Shown here one piece after another: positions 1 to 8,425 of a DNA stretch of 64,000 nucleotides. The position numbers and the translations under genes are program-made. The stretch is from Streptomyces sp. NBC_00414 (GTDB taxonomy: Bacteria; Actinomycetota; Actinomycetes; Streptomycetales; Streptomycetaceae). The DNA lies in the NCBI RefSeq assembly GCF_036038375.1, contig NZ_CP107935.1:4774001-4838000 (forward strand), in the 5' to 3' direction. The notes under the pieces were generated by a model. That model did no database searches and was not told the origin of the DNA. It saw nothing but the letters and a program-made list of their open reading frames with translations. Every line of letters starts with the position of its first letter. Position 1 is the stretch's first letter.

Positions 1-103
1 CGACCTCGACGACGTCTTCTTCGCCCTGACCGGCAACACCGGCAACACCGCCGGCACCAGCCCGACCACCGTCCCCAACCAGCCGACGGAGGCTGTCCGA
101 TGA
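1..103 (+). CDS. ABC transporter ATP-binding protein, C-terminal end (partial)
   Basis: An open frame enters from the left edge and stops with TGA at 101-103. The visible end begins DLDDVFFALTG, the usual close of DrrA-type (daunorubicin-resistance-like) ATP-binding subunits, followed by a Thr/Pro-rich tail. Its stop overlaps the start of the next gene in an ATGA arrangement, so the two are translationally coupled. Walker motifs lie outside the window. The family call rests on the short terminal motif and on the permease partner. Confidence 0.75.
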   Translation, partial: DLDDVFFALTGNTGNTAGTSPTTVPNQPTEAVR

Positions 104-921
104 GCGCTTCCTCCCCCTCCTCCCCCTCTTCCTCCTCCCTCTCCCTCGCCGTCCGCGACTCGTCCACGATGCTGCGCCGCAACCTCCTGCACGCCCGGCG
201 CTACCCGTCCCTCACCCTGAACATCCTGCTGACGCCGATCGTCCTGCTGCTGCTCTTCGTCTACGTCTTCGGCGACGTGATGAGCGCCGGCATCGGAGGC
301 GGCGGCGCCGACCGCTCCGAGTACATCGCCTATCTCGTCCCGGGCATCCTGCTGATGACCATCGGCGCCACCCCCGCCGGAACAGCCATCTCCGTGTCCA
401 TGGACATGACCGAGGGAATCGTCGCCCGCTTCCGCACGATGGCGATCCACCGCGGCTCGGTGCTCATCGGGCACGTCGTCGGCAGCGTGCTGCAGGCGCT
501 CATCAGCGTGGTCCTCGTCGGCTGCGTGGCCGTGGCCATCGGCTTCCGGTCCACGGACGCCACCGCCCTGGAGTGGCTGGCCGCGTTCGGACTGCTCGCG
601 CTGGTCTCGGTGGCGTTCACCTGGATCGCCGTCGGCATGGGCCTGGCCAGCCCGAACGCCGAGACGGCGAGCAACAACGCGCTGCCGCTGATCCTCCTCC
701 CGTTCATCTCCAGCGCCTTCGTCCCCGTCGACGCGATGCCGGGCTGGTTCCAGCCGGTCGCCGAGTACCAGCCCTTCACGCCGGCCATCGAGACCCTGCG
801 CGGCCTGCTGCTCGGCAGCGAGATCGGCAACAGCGGGTGGATCACGGTCCTCTGGTGCCTGGGCCTGTCCGCCCTCGGCTACTACTGGTCGAGGTCGCTG
901 TTCAACCGCGACCCGAAATGA
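100..921 (+). CDS. ABC-2 type transporter permease (DrrB-like)
   Basis: 273 residues. After a Ser/Pro-rich cytosolic N-terminus there are about six hydrophobic segments, starting near residue 45 (LTLNILLTPIVLLLLFVY). The stretch EYIAYLVPGILLMTIG and the later FISSAFVPVDAMPGWFQ are characteristic of DrrB/ABC-2 permeases. It forms the membrane half of an exporter with the ATPase whose end overlaps its start (ATGA). DrrAB-type pumps export hydrophobic drugs or natural products; the substrate here cannot be told. Its 3' end overlaps the 3' end of the convergent regulator gene by about 20 bp, leaving no room for a conventional terminator. Confidence 0.9.
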   Translation: MSASSPSSPSSSSLSLAVRDSSTMLRRNLLHARRYPSLTLNILLTPIVLLLLFVYVFGDVMSAGIGGGGADRSEYIAYLVPGILLMTIGATPAGTAISVSMDMTEGIVARFRTMAIHRGSVLIGHVVGSVLQALISVVLVGCVAVAIGFRSTDATALEWLAAFGLLALVSVAFTWIAVGMGLASPNAETASNNALPLILLPFISSAFVPVDAMPGWFQPVAEYQPFTPAIETLRGLLLGSEIGNSGWITVLWCLGLSALGYYWSRSLFNRDPK

Positions 922-3900
922 GTGTGCGGGCCGCCTCACACAGCTCGTCCCGTCCCAGGGCGGCGTACTCCGACACCGCGTCGGAGTAGGCCGCCCCGGC
1001 GGCGTTCCCGGCGGCGGCGACCGCCCGCCGGGCACGGTCCGCCGACATCGTCGGCTGGAACTCGCGCAGCACCCGCAGCCGTTCACCCAACGCGACCATC
1101 CGCACGGCTCCGGCTCCGGCACCGGCACCGACATCGGCACCACCGTGGCCGTCGCCACCACCGTGGCCGTCGCCGTCGCCGTCCGCAAGCGCCGCCATGC
1201 CGAGCGCATGCAGCACCGTCCCGAGCACCGGGAACTCCGCGGGCGAGCGCGACGGGCCGGAGAGCAGCGTCCACAGCCGTTGCCGCAGCTCACCGAGCAG
1301 CTTCGCGACCGGCTCAAGCCGGCCGGCGTGCGCGTGCGCCATCACCGCCGCCGCCTGGATCTGCAGCGCCCACGGGTCGAGCAGCGGGTCGCCGCCGTGT
1401 ATCGCGCCGGCCCCGGACATCCGCTCCACGGCGCCGCGCCACAGCCCGAGCCCGACCTCCGTCAGCCCCCGGGTGAGCGCGATCTCGGCACGTACGCCGA
1501 GATCGGGATCGTAGAAGGCCTCCTGCTGCGGGGTGTTGATGCCCTCGGCGAGCCGCAGCCAGTGCTCGGCCCCGTCGGGATCGCCGCGCTGCAGACAGGC
1601 GAGGGCGAGGGCCGAGTGGATGCCGATGTAGTCGTGCTCGTCGCCGAGCCGCGGCAACGCCTTGAGCGCCTCCTTGAGGTGCCTGTACGCGGCCTCGCCC
1701 TCCCCCGTCTTCAGGCACAGCTCGCTCAGCCGGGAGTGGCCCATGACCTGCAGCAGCGGGGTGTCGACGGACGTCAGGGCGGCGGTCATCCGGCGGGCCG
1801 AGTCGAGCGCGCGGTCGACGTCGTGCTCGTACTCCCAGACGTAGGTGGCGACACACTCGGCGATGCCGGCGACCAGCGTCTGTTCGCTGCCGCAGAGTTC
1901 ACGCAGCACCTCGTAGTCGGGGGGCAGCATCTCGGGGACCGCGCTCAGCACTGCCCCGGTGGCGCGCAGCAGCGTGTCCGGCGGGGCCGGGGGCAGTCGG
2001 CGGAGGGCGACGAGATGGCGGGTGATCCTGGCGTGCGCGCTGTAGTCCATGAAGAGGCTGGCCATGCACAACACCGCGGCGGCGCGGGCGACTTCGACGT
2101 ACTCGGGCTCGGGACGGTAGTGCGACAGCGCGGGGCCCGTGTCGGCGGCGAGGACGGCGAGGCGGGGGTAGTTGGAGTCGGTGGACCACAGGGCGGCGAG
2201 GACGGCGGTGAGGGCGGCGGTGGTGGGGCCGTCGGTACGGGCCAGGGCGTACCGCAGGGCCGTCACGAGGTTGTCCTGCTCGGCCCTGATCCGCTCCCAG
2301 GCGGTCCGCGGTTCCGGCCCGAAGACCCAGTCGTAGTACGTGACCCCGAAGTCCCGGGCCCAGCCGAGAAACCGGTCGACGGCCTCCGCGTCCTCGCCCG
2401 CCTCCGCGCGCCGGGCCGCGCTGAACTCCCGTACGGTCTCCAGCATCCCGAACCGCACGCCGGCCAGGGTGTCGGTGACGGTGAGCAGCGACTGACCGGC
2501 CAGTTGCTCAAGGACGGACAGCGCGTCCTCGCCGAGCACCCGCTCCGCCGCTTCGCCGGAGAACCCGCCGGGGAAGACGGACAACGTGCGCAGTGCGGCC
2601 CGCGCTTCCTCGTCGAGCAGGTTCCAGCTCCACTCGACGACCGCGTGCAGGGTGCGGTGGCGCTCCGGCACGTCCCGCGTCCCGCCGCGAAGGAGCGCGA
2701 AGCGGTCGCCGAGGCGGCGGGCTATCTCCTGGACCGACAGGACGCGCACCCGTGCCGCGGCCAGTTCCACGGCGAGCGGGAGTCCGTCGAGGTGGCGGCA
2801 GAGTTCCGCCACGGCGTCCGGCGGCAGTCGCACGCCGGGCCGGGCGGCCCGGGCCCGCTGTGTGAACAGTTCGACCGAGGTGTCGAGTCCGAGTTCCGGC
2901 AGCGCGAACACGGCCTCGGACGTGAGGCCCAGCGGGGCCCGGCTGGTGACGAGGACCCGCAGGTCCTTCGAGGACGAGACGAGGGCCTGTACGAGGTCGG
3001 CGGCGCCCCGGACGACCTGCTCGCAGTTGTCGAGGACCAGCAGGGCGGGCCCGGAGCCGAGCACGCCGAGGACGCCGGACACCGGGTCGGCGGAGGCGTG
3101 GGCCGCCATGGCGCCGTGCCGTCCCTCTCCCGCGCCGAGCGCGGAGGCCACCTCCACGGCCACGTCCTCGTCCTCGGTGACGCCGGCGAGCGGCACGAAG
3201 TACACCACGCGCTGCTCGGCCCGGCGGCTGACGGCGTGCGCGAGCCGGGTCTTGCCGAGGCCGCCGGGGCCGACGACGCTGACTGTGCGGGAGGTGTGCA
3301 GCAACCGCCCCACCGCCGCGATGTCCTCGTCCCGCCCCAGCAGTTGGTTCGGCTCGTGCGGCACACCGTGCCTGACCACGGGGGCCTCGCCGCGCAGCAG
3401 TTCCCGCTGTACGGCCTTGAGTGCGGCACCCGGTTCCGTACCCAACCGGTCGCGCAGTTCACGGCGGTACGCCTCGTAGCGGGTCAGCGCGGCGGACGGG
3501 CCCGCCGTCGCCGCTTCGCCGCGCAGCAGTTCGGCGAGCACCTCCTCGTCACGCGGGTGCCGCGCGGCGGCCACGGCCAGCGGCCCGGCGGCCTCCGCGT
3601 GGCGCCCGAGGCGGGCGAGCGCGAGGGCCTGCGCGCGGACGAGCGTGCCGTGGACGGGGGCGCGTTCGGCGCGCAGCGCGGCCACGGGGTCGTCGGTGCC
3701 GCCGGCCTCGTCGGGGGTGCCCGCCCACAGTGCGAGCCCGGCTCCGGCCGCGGCCAGCGATGCCGCGTGGTCCCCGGCCCTGGCCCGGTCCGCGCTCGCG
3801 GTGGCGTGCAGCAGCAGGGCGGAGCTGTCGACCCGGTCCTCGGCGAGGCCGAGCCGGTATCCGGTCGGGGTGCTGACGACGACGTCGGCGCCCAGTTGTG

Positions 3901-4117
3901 CCCGTGCCCTGGACACGAGGACCTGGAGCGCTTTCCCCGGCCGCTCGGGCAACTCGTCCGGCGACCACAGCCCGGCCACCAGCCGTTCGGTGCTGCAGCC
4001 CGTGCGCAGGTCGCCCGCGAGGAGCGCGAGGAGGGCGCGGAGGCGGGGAGCGGTGACCTCCTGTCCGCGGTAGGCGACACGCGGCAGCAGGATCAGATCG
4101 GTCGGATCGGTGGTCAC
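902..4117 (-). CDS. AfsR-like (BTAD, NB-ARC, TPR) transcriptional regulator
   Basis: 1071 residues, GTG start. Order: OmpR-type winged helix (about 1-90; RALLALLAGDL, ELPERPGKALQVLVSRARAQL); a bacterial transcriptional activator domain (about 95-250; AALTRYEAYRRELRDRLGTEPG); an NB-ARC/STAND ATPase (from about 275) with P-loop VVGPGGLGKTRLA and Walker B ALLVLDNCEQV; then a long helical TPR-like C-terminus. This is the AfsR/SARP plan of nucleotide-gated regulators of secondary metabolism. A Gly/Asp/His-rich stretch near the C-terminus (DGDGDGHGGGDGHGG) comes from short tandem repeats at 1085-1200. A TAATGT -10 box 7 nt before the GTG suggests a leaderless mRNA. The target is unknown; the adjoining exporter is one candidate. 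Confidence 0.9.
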   Translation of the reverse strand: MTTDPTDLILLPRVAYRGQEVTAPRLRALLALLAGDLRTGCSTERLVAGLWSPDELPERPGKALQVLVSRARAQLGADVVVSTPTGYRLGLAEDRVDSSALLLHATASADRARAGDHAASLAAAGAGLALWAGTPDEAGGTDDPVAALRAERAPVHGTLVRAQALALARLGRHAEAAGPLAVAAARHPRDEEVLAELLRGEAATAGPSAALTRYEAYRRELRDRLGTEPGAALKAVQRELLRGEAPVVRHGVPHEPNQLLGRDEDIAAVGRLLHTSRTVSVVGPGGLGKTRLAHAVSRRAEQRVVYFVPLAGVTEDEDVAVEVASALGAGEGRHGAMAAHASADPVSGVLGVLGSGPALLVLDNCEQVVRGAADLVQALVSSSKDLRVLVTSRAPLGLTSEAVFALPELGLDTSVELFTQRARAARPGVRLPPDAVAELCRHLDGLPLAVELAAARVRVLSVQEIARRLGDRFALLRGGTRDVPERHRTLHAVVEWSWNLLDEEARAALRTLSVFPGGFSGEAAERVLGEDALSVLEQLAGQSLLTVTDTLAGVRFGMLETVREFSAARRAEAGEDAEAVDRFLGWARDFGVTYYDWVFGPEPRTAWERIRAEQDNLVTALRYALARTDGPTTAALTAVLAALWSTDSNYPRLAVLAADTGPALSHYRPEPEYVEVARAAAVLCMASLFMDYSAHARITRHLVALRRLPPAPPDTLLRATGAVLSAVPEMLPPDYEVLRELCGSEQTLVAGIAECVATYVWEYEHDVDRALDSARRMTAALTSVDTPLLQVMGHSRLSELCLKTGEGEAAYRHLKEALKALPRLGDEHDYIGIHSALALACLQRGDPDGAEHWLRLAEGINTPQQEAFYDPDLGVRAEIALTRGLTEVGLGLWRGAVERMSGAGAIHGGDPLLDPWALQIQAAAVMAHAHAGRLEPVAKLLGELRQRLWTLLSGPSRSPAEFPVLGTVLHALGMAALADGDGDGHGGGDGHGGADVGAGAGAGAVRMVALGERLRVLREFQPTMSADRARRAVAAAGNAAGAAYSDAVSEYAALGRDELCEAARTLISGRG

Positions 4118-4124
4118 CCGTGCA

Positions 4125-4130
4125 CATTAG
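4125..4130 (-). promoter_or_regulatory. Candidate leaderless -10 box of the AfsR-like gene
   Basis: On the minus strand TAATGT ends 7 nt before the GTG at 4117. No Shine-Dalgarno sequence sits in front of the start codon. This is the arrangement expected for transcription starting at the initiation codon. Confidence 0.45.
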
Positions 4131-4237
4131 TCCCGCGCGCCCGGCCCACCCGTCGGCCGTCGGCCGTCGGGAACACGTACCTGGTCACCACCTTGAACCA
4201 CGTGCCCGGCCGTCCCTCGAACACGACCGCACACGGC

Positions 4238-5245
4238 CTAGTCGCCGCGCCGGAACAGCCGCTTGAGCCCGTAGACGATGGCGAAGGCGACCACCACGAC
4301 GATCGCGCCCGTCTTGAAGTCGCCGTTCGGCCCGTCGTCGCCGCCGTCCGCCGAACTGCCGCCGCCGGACGAGGACTTGCCGTCCGAACCGCCCCCGCCC
4401 GGGACGGTCCCCGCCTCGACGGAGCTCCCGGCGCCCTCGCTCCCGTACAGCAGGGTGGATCCGTCGGGGGTGTACGTCATCGACTCGCCCTGCCGCTGGA
4501 GCGGCACGTTCAGCTGCCCCTGCCGTTTGGGCTTCCCGTTGTTCCACGCGTACGCGATACCGCCGAAGTAGCCGCGTACGGCGAGCTGTTCGCCGTCGGG
4601 CGAGAAGGCGCCGTCGGTGACCCACAGGCCGATGTCGGCGGTGCGCTCGAAGGTGTTGGTGCCGGCGGCGGAGAGCTTGGCGGGCCCCTCGTACAGTGCG
4701 CCGCCCTCCTCGTTCTTCGAGACGATGTAGACGCGCCCGGTCTTGGGGTGGACCATCAGCGCCTCGGCGTCCCGGGCCCCGTCCGCGTACTTCACGTCGT
4801 ACTGCGTGGCGCGGACGGTCTGGTCCTTGAGCTCCTTCGGCTCGGGCAGTTCGTAGATCCACACGTGGTCCCACGTGCCGCCGAGGTTGTCGCCGATGTC
4901 GCCGACGTAGAGGTGGCCGTTCGGGCCGACGGAGATGGCCTCGACGTCCCGGGGCCGCCCGACGCCCGTCATGGTGACGGTCGCGACGGTCTTGCCGCTC
5001 CTGCTGTCGACGGCGTAGAGGAAGGCGCCGTCGTCGCTGTCGTTGTGGGTCCAGTAGACGCCGGGGTGGGCGCGGGAGGCGGCGAGCCCGCTGGACTCGG
5101 TGATCCGGGGGTCCTGGAGCGTGAACCCGTCGGAACCGTCCGAGCCGTCGGATCCCTCCGCCCCGGCCTGATCGGCGGCGACGGCGGGCGCGGCGAGCAC
5201 CCCGGCGAGAAGGGCTCCGGCAAGGAGAACGAACGAGCGACGCAT
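4238..5245 (-). CDS. Secreted, membrane-anchored beta-propeller-like protein
   Basis: 335 residues. The ATG at 5245 gives a clean Sec signal (RRSFVLLAGALLAGVLAAPAVAA). The mature part has propeller-like repeats with phrases such as ESSGLAASRAHPGVYWTHNDSDD, DVEAISVGPNGHLYVGDIGDN and DAEALMVHPKTGRVYIVSKNE, typical of conserved streptomycete WD40/PQQ-like proteins. A Gly/Ser-rich linker leads to one transmembrane helix (GAIVVVVAFAIVYGLKRLF) and a basic tail, so the propeller should face outwards. The open frame continues upstream of 5245, but that part is the antisense of the next gene and was excluded. It is divergent from the SGNH hydrolase. Ligand and function are unknown. Confidence 0.85.
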   Translation of the reverse strand: MRRSFVLLAGALLAGVLAAPAVAADQAGAEGSDGSDGSDGFTLQDPRITESSGLAASRAHPGVYWTHNDSDDGAFLYAVDSRSGKTVATVTMTGVGRPRDVEAISVGPNGHLYVGDIGDNLGGTWDHVWIYELPEPKELKDQTVRATQYDVKYADGARDAEALMVHPKTGRVYIVSKNEEGGALYEGPAKLSAAGTNTFERTADIGLWVTDGAFSPDGEQLAVRGYFGGIAYAWNNGKPKRQGQLNVPLQRQGESMTYTPDGSTLLYGSEGAGSSVEAGTVPGGGGSDGKSSSGGGSSADGGDDGPNGDFKTGAIVVVVAFAIVYGLKRLFRRGD

Positions 5246-5332
5246 GCCCCAAGCCTGCCACCCCTCCGACGGTTCGGCGGGCGTGTCCAGCTTCACACCC
5301 CGCCTCCGCCGGTGATCGTCCATCATGAGCGG

Positions 5333-6034
5333 ATGCTCAGGTTCATGCCAGTCGGTGATTCCATGACGATCGGAAGCGCCGGCGAACACACGTGGCGCTA
5401 CCGGATGTGGCAGCACCTGCGCGCGACGCACGGGGGCCCGTTCCAGCTGGTCGGTCCCCGGGAGACGCTCTACGACAAGGCCACGGGCGCCCCGGACTCG
5501 TACGAGTACGCCGACCCGGACTTCCCCCGTGCCCACCTCGCCGGGTGGGGCGAGGGCTGGCACCATCTGAGCCCGCTGATAGCGGACGCGGTGCGGGCCT
5601 CGCGGGCGGACGTGCTCCTCGTCTCGCTCGGCCTGATCGACCTGGGCTTCTACACGAACGCGTCCCAGACGTCCGACAACGTCCGCGCCTTCATCGAGCG
5701 GGCCCGTTCGGCGAACCCGCGCATCTCGATGGCCGTACTCCCGGTGATCCCGAACATCCGGGCCCGGACCGACGCGCCCTTCGCCCGGGAGGTCGGCCTG
5801 TTCAACGAACTCCTCGCGAAGACGATCGCGAACCTGGACGAACCGGCCTCCCCTCTCCTCCTGGCCTCGCTCCCCGACGCGTCCGCTTCCTCCCACGCGT
5901 ACGACATCCACGTCGACACGTACGACGGCACCCACCCCAACGCCTCGGGCGAACACAAACTGGCGGCGGCGTTCGCGGAGGCGATGCGTCAGGGGTGGGG
6001 CGTGGGCGGCCGCTACACGGCCGAGAGCGCCTGA
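5333..6034 (+). CDS. SGNH/GDSL-family hydrolase
   Basis: 233 residues. Block I is FMPVGDSMTIG (catalytic Ser near residue 9). The final block is DGTHPNASGEHKLA near residue 210, carrying the Asp and His of the triad. The family hydrolyses carboxylic esters of lipids, carbohydrates or cell-wall material. No signal peptide is visible from the ATG at 5333, so it looks cytosolic unless a longer form starts at the in-frame GTG at 5312. The central Gly and Asn blocks are only weakly recognisable. It is divergent from the secreted propeller protein with a shared upstream region of about 90 bp. Confidence 0.88.
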   Translation: MLRFMPVGDSMTIGSAGEHTWRYRMWQHLRATHGGPFQLVGPRETLYDKATGAPDSYEYADPDFPRAHLAGWGEGWHHLSPLIADAVRASRADVLLVSLGLIDLGFYTNASQTSDNVRAFIERARSANPRISMAVLPVIPNIRARTDAPFAREVGLFNELLAKTIANLDEPASPLLLASLPDASASSHAYDIHVDTYDGTHPNASGEHKLAAAFAEAMRQGWGVGGRYTAESA

Positions 6035-6076
6035 CCGAATCCCTCGGCGCCCTGGCACCATCGGTCTCGGCTCGGG

Positions 6077-6415
6077 TCAGGCCTTGCCCCTCAGCATGTC
6101 CTCGACCTCGGCCTGGGTGAAGGTGCCGCCGCCGGCCGACTTGGCCCGGAGCGCGGTCGCGAGGTCGGCGAAGTCGATCGCGACGGCCTGGGCGTCGACG
6201 TCCGTGGCGAGGTCGACGAGTGCCTGTGTCCACCAGTGGTCGAGGAACGCCTCGAAGGCGGACCCCTCGGAGAGGACCGCCAGTTCGGCTTCGAGGTCCG
6301 TCAGCCGGTCCGGGCGGACGGCGGCACGAATCCCCTCAAGGTTGCGCGGAATCACCTCTTTGGTGAAGCCCACGGCCTCACGCGCCTCCTGGAGGATCTC
6401 GCTCCATGCCGCCAT
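6077..6415 (-). CDS. Conserved hypothetical protein, 112 aa
   Basis: The ATG at 6415 was chosen because GGAGGAGCAGGGAC directly precedes it; longer forms would run into the opposite coding pattern. The protein is mostly helical and acidic (MAAWSEILQEAREAVGFTKE, LTDLEAELAVLSEG, TQAEVEDMLRGKA), with no membrane segment or cysteine pair. I do not recognise a named domain. It lies 91 bp downstream of, and in the same direction as, the winged-helix gene at 6507-7463, so the two may share a transcript. The final helix ending in DMLRGKA recalls small toxin-antitoxin components, but that is only an impression. Confidence 0.7.
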   Translation of the reverse strand: MAAWSEILQEAREAVGFTKEVIPRNLEGIRAAVRPDRLTDLEAELAVLSEGSAFEAFLDHWWTQALVDLATDVDAQAVAIDFADLATALRAKSAGGGTFTQAEVEDMLRGKA

Positions 6416-6506
6416 GTCCCTGCTCCTCCACGAGGCTGCCTTCCCGGCCGGGGCAGCAGCGTACGACCTCCTACCCACCGGAGACACACTCCTGTACGCG
6501 CGTCCG

Positions 6507-7463
6507 TCACTGCTCGGAGAGCGGCTGGAGTGTCGCCTCGAACGCGGCGGCCGTACGACAGCGGAGGCAGAGCGGCTCGTCACCGCGGGGCCGGAAGACG
6601 TGCTCGTCGCCCGGCCCCGGGCAGGTCACGAGGTGCCGCCGGGCCGGAGCGACGCTCCCCCCGGACGGCGGTGCGGGGGCACCGCCCTGGGCTCTTACCG
6701 CCGGGAGCTTCTGCAGCAGACGGTGACGCAGGAAGCCGACCGCCGAGCGGATGCCGTCCGCCGGCAGGCCGGTCGTCAGGGCGTGACGCAGATCGGCCGC
6801 CGATACGCCTCGGCGCAGCCACTCGGCCGCCGCGCCGGCCAGCAGCCGGGCCTCACGCACCCCGAGGAGCAGGTCGCGGTTCACATGCCGCAGGGAAAGC
6901 AACACGCCCTCGGCCTGCACAAGTTGGACCTCGACCTCCATGTCGATCTCGACCTCCGCGTCGACCTGAACCTCGTCATCCGCTTCCTCGGCTTCCGGGG
7001 TGCGGTCTCGGGGTGGCGGGTGGGGAAGTTTCTTCTCTCCCGGTTCTTCTTCCTGGGGACAGTGACCGACCGACCGCTCCCCCGACCCGCCGACCGTCGG
7101 TGAACGCTCACCCGGTGGTACGGCCGCGTCGAGCTCCCCCTCGCGGGCCCGGGACGCCTCTTCAGGCGTGAGGGTGAGGTTGGCGAGGAGCTGCTGTGTG
7201 ACCCAGCGGCCCCGCGCACCCTGCTCACGCCACTCGTGCAGGTAACCGCAGTCGGTGAGGAGTTGCTTGGCCTTCTGGTACGCCCGGCCCTTCAGGCCCA
7301 GCCTGCCCGCGTGTTCGCTGAGCGGCTTGGGGGGGGTGGCCTCCGGCAGTCCCTGTACGTACAGCAGCAGGATCTTCGCGTCGCTGTTGAGCCGCGAGTG
7401 CCGTACGACGTCGTGTGAAGCCTTCGTGTAGCGCCGGACCGGCGCGATAGCATGCCGAAGCAT
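6507..7463 (-). CDS. Winged-helix protein with acidic linker and Cys-rich C-terminus
   Basis: 318 residues. Residues 15-100 look like a winged helix (HSRLNSDAKILLLYVQGLPE, LSEHAGRLGLKGRAYQKAKQLLTDCGYLHEW), as in streptomycete helix-turn-helix proteins that resemble plasmid replication initiators. A disordered, very acidic middle follows (EAEEADDEVQVDAEVEIDME), then a helical region. The C-terminus holds a possible zinc knuckle, CPGPGDEH then CLRCR. It probably binds DNA; no partner replication or partition gene is present. A roughly 400-bp upstream region precedes it. The closest named family is uncertain. Confidence 0.75.
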   Translation of the reverse strand: MLRHAIAPVRRYTKASHDVVRHSRLNSDAKILLLYVQGLPEATPPKPLSEHAGRLGLKGRAYQKAKQLLTDCGYLHEWREQGARGRWVTQQLLANLTLTPEEASRAREGELDAAVPPGERSPTVGGSGERSVGHCPQEEEPGEKKLPHPPPRDRTPEAEEADDEVQVDAEVEIDMEVEVQLVQAEGVLLSLRHVNRDLLLGVREARLLAGAAAEWLRRGVSAADLRHALTTGLPADGIRSAVGFLRHRLLQKLPAVRAQGGAPAPPSGGSVAPARRHLVTCPGPGDEHVFRPRGDEPLCLRCRTAAAFEATLQPLSEQ

Positions 7464-7859
7464 CCTGGGTGGACCTCGCTTAAGACCACTCGGTGGTGAA
7501 GGTCCTCGGGCGGTGTTGGTAGCACCTCCGGGGACCGCTCCACACCCGGACGAGTACGGAGTGTGATGTCGCGGTCACCGTACATGACCGCTCACGCGAC
7601 CCACCACTTCCACCGCCAACCCCTCACCCCCGAACGGCACTTCGGGCAACGACTCCGTCCGCCGGTCGACGGAGGAAGCGCCTCGATAACAATTCAGGCG
7701 ATGGGTCGTCCCCGCGGGCACGGCGGGCTGAGGCGCTCGCTGCCCGGCCCGCGCTTCCCGGTCCGGGCCGGACTGGCCCGGTTGTCAGACCCTCCCCCTA
7801 CGCTTCGGGGCACCGTCAACGCGGCCTCTGACGCCGCCCGTTGGAAAGTGTGCCGACCC
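7464..7859. other. Intergenic region between divergent genes
   Basis: About 400 bp without a convincing gene. An open frame on the plus strand runs through it but lacks a protein-like composition before 7860. TTGTCA at 7782-7787 and TACGCT at 7799-7804 look like promoter boxes but are only 11 bp apart. Nothing else was recognised. Confidence 0.5.
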
Positions 7860-8324
7860 GTGCGAGTTCTGCCGAAGACCGATGCCGACTATCCGCCCCT
7901 GCTGCTCGTCCGCACCGACTACCGGGACGACGGCGCCTGGCAGCGGGTGCGTGACGCCCTCGACAAGCCGTGGGTCTTCGACGAGGACGACGAGGACGAC
8001 GGCCGTCTCAAGGAGGACATCCTCTGTGTGGACGACCCGGCGTGGGCGGACGCCACGCCCTCCGACGTCCTTGCCGCTCTCGCCGCGCCCGAGGGCGGCT
8101 CGGAGGGCTCGGAGCCGGTCGAGTGCGGGTGGGCGGTGGTCTTTCTCGCCGACCGGGCCGGCATGGTGGGGGCGGAGCCGACGCTGCTCGCGGTGAGCGC
8201 CGACCCGGACGAGCGGGCTGAGCCGTATCGCGTACCGGCTCTGGAGACTCCGCATGCGATGCACTGCAATTTGGCTATCGCCAACATGGACTTCTGGGAG
8301 TTCGGGGGCCGGCCGGCCCCCTGA
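7860..8324 (+). CDS. DUF6924 domain protein
   Basis: 154 residues from the GTG at 7860; another in-frame GTG lies at 7848. The pattern LLLVRTDYRDDGAWQRVRDAL, then DDPAWADATPSDVLAALA, VVFLADRAGM and the closing HCNLAIANMDFWEF is the signature of the small actinobacterial family DUF6924. An acidic run (DEDDEDDGR) sits near residue 42. Function is unknown in the family. It is a single soluble protein without signal or membrane segment. Its stop is followed within 20 bp by the dispersed GGGGCGCGGGGAAC repeat. Confidence 0.85.
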   Translation: MRVLPKTDADYPPLLLVRTDYRDDGAWQRVRDALDKPWVFDEDDEDDGRLKEDILCVDDPAWADATPSDVLAALAAPEGGSEGSEPVECGWAVVFLADRAGMVGAEPTLLAVSADPDERAEPYRVPALETPHAMHCNLAIANMDFWEFGGRPAP

Positions 8325-8340
8325 CCGCCCCTGAAGACGA

Positions 8341-8400
8341 AAGACTGCGCCGTTCCCCGCGCCCCCCAAAGGCAAAAGACTGCGCCGTTCCCCGCGCCCC
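8341..8400 (-). repeat. Two copies of the dispersed GGGGCGCGGGGAAC repeat
   Basis: Copies at about 8346-8366 and 8381-8400 read on the minus strand with a 35-bp period. They sit between the stops of the convergent DUF6924 and MFS genes, so they may also work as a terminator region. Confidence 0.85.
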
Positions 8401-8425
8401 TGGGGGTGGGTCGCCCCTGGGTCGT

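Noticed and set aside
1145..6034. A 1629-residue plus-strand open frame
   Set aside because: It is the antisense of the AfsR-like and propeller genes plus the real SGNH hydrolase at its end. Only 5333-6034 has family motifs.
4238..6061. A 607-residue form of the propeller protein
   Set aside because: Residues before the ATG at 5245 are antisense to the SGNH hydrolase. The signal peptide begins exactly at 5245.
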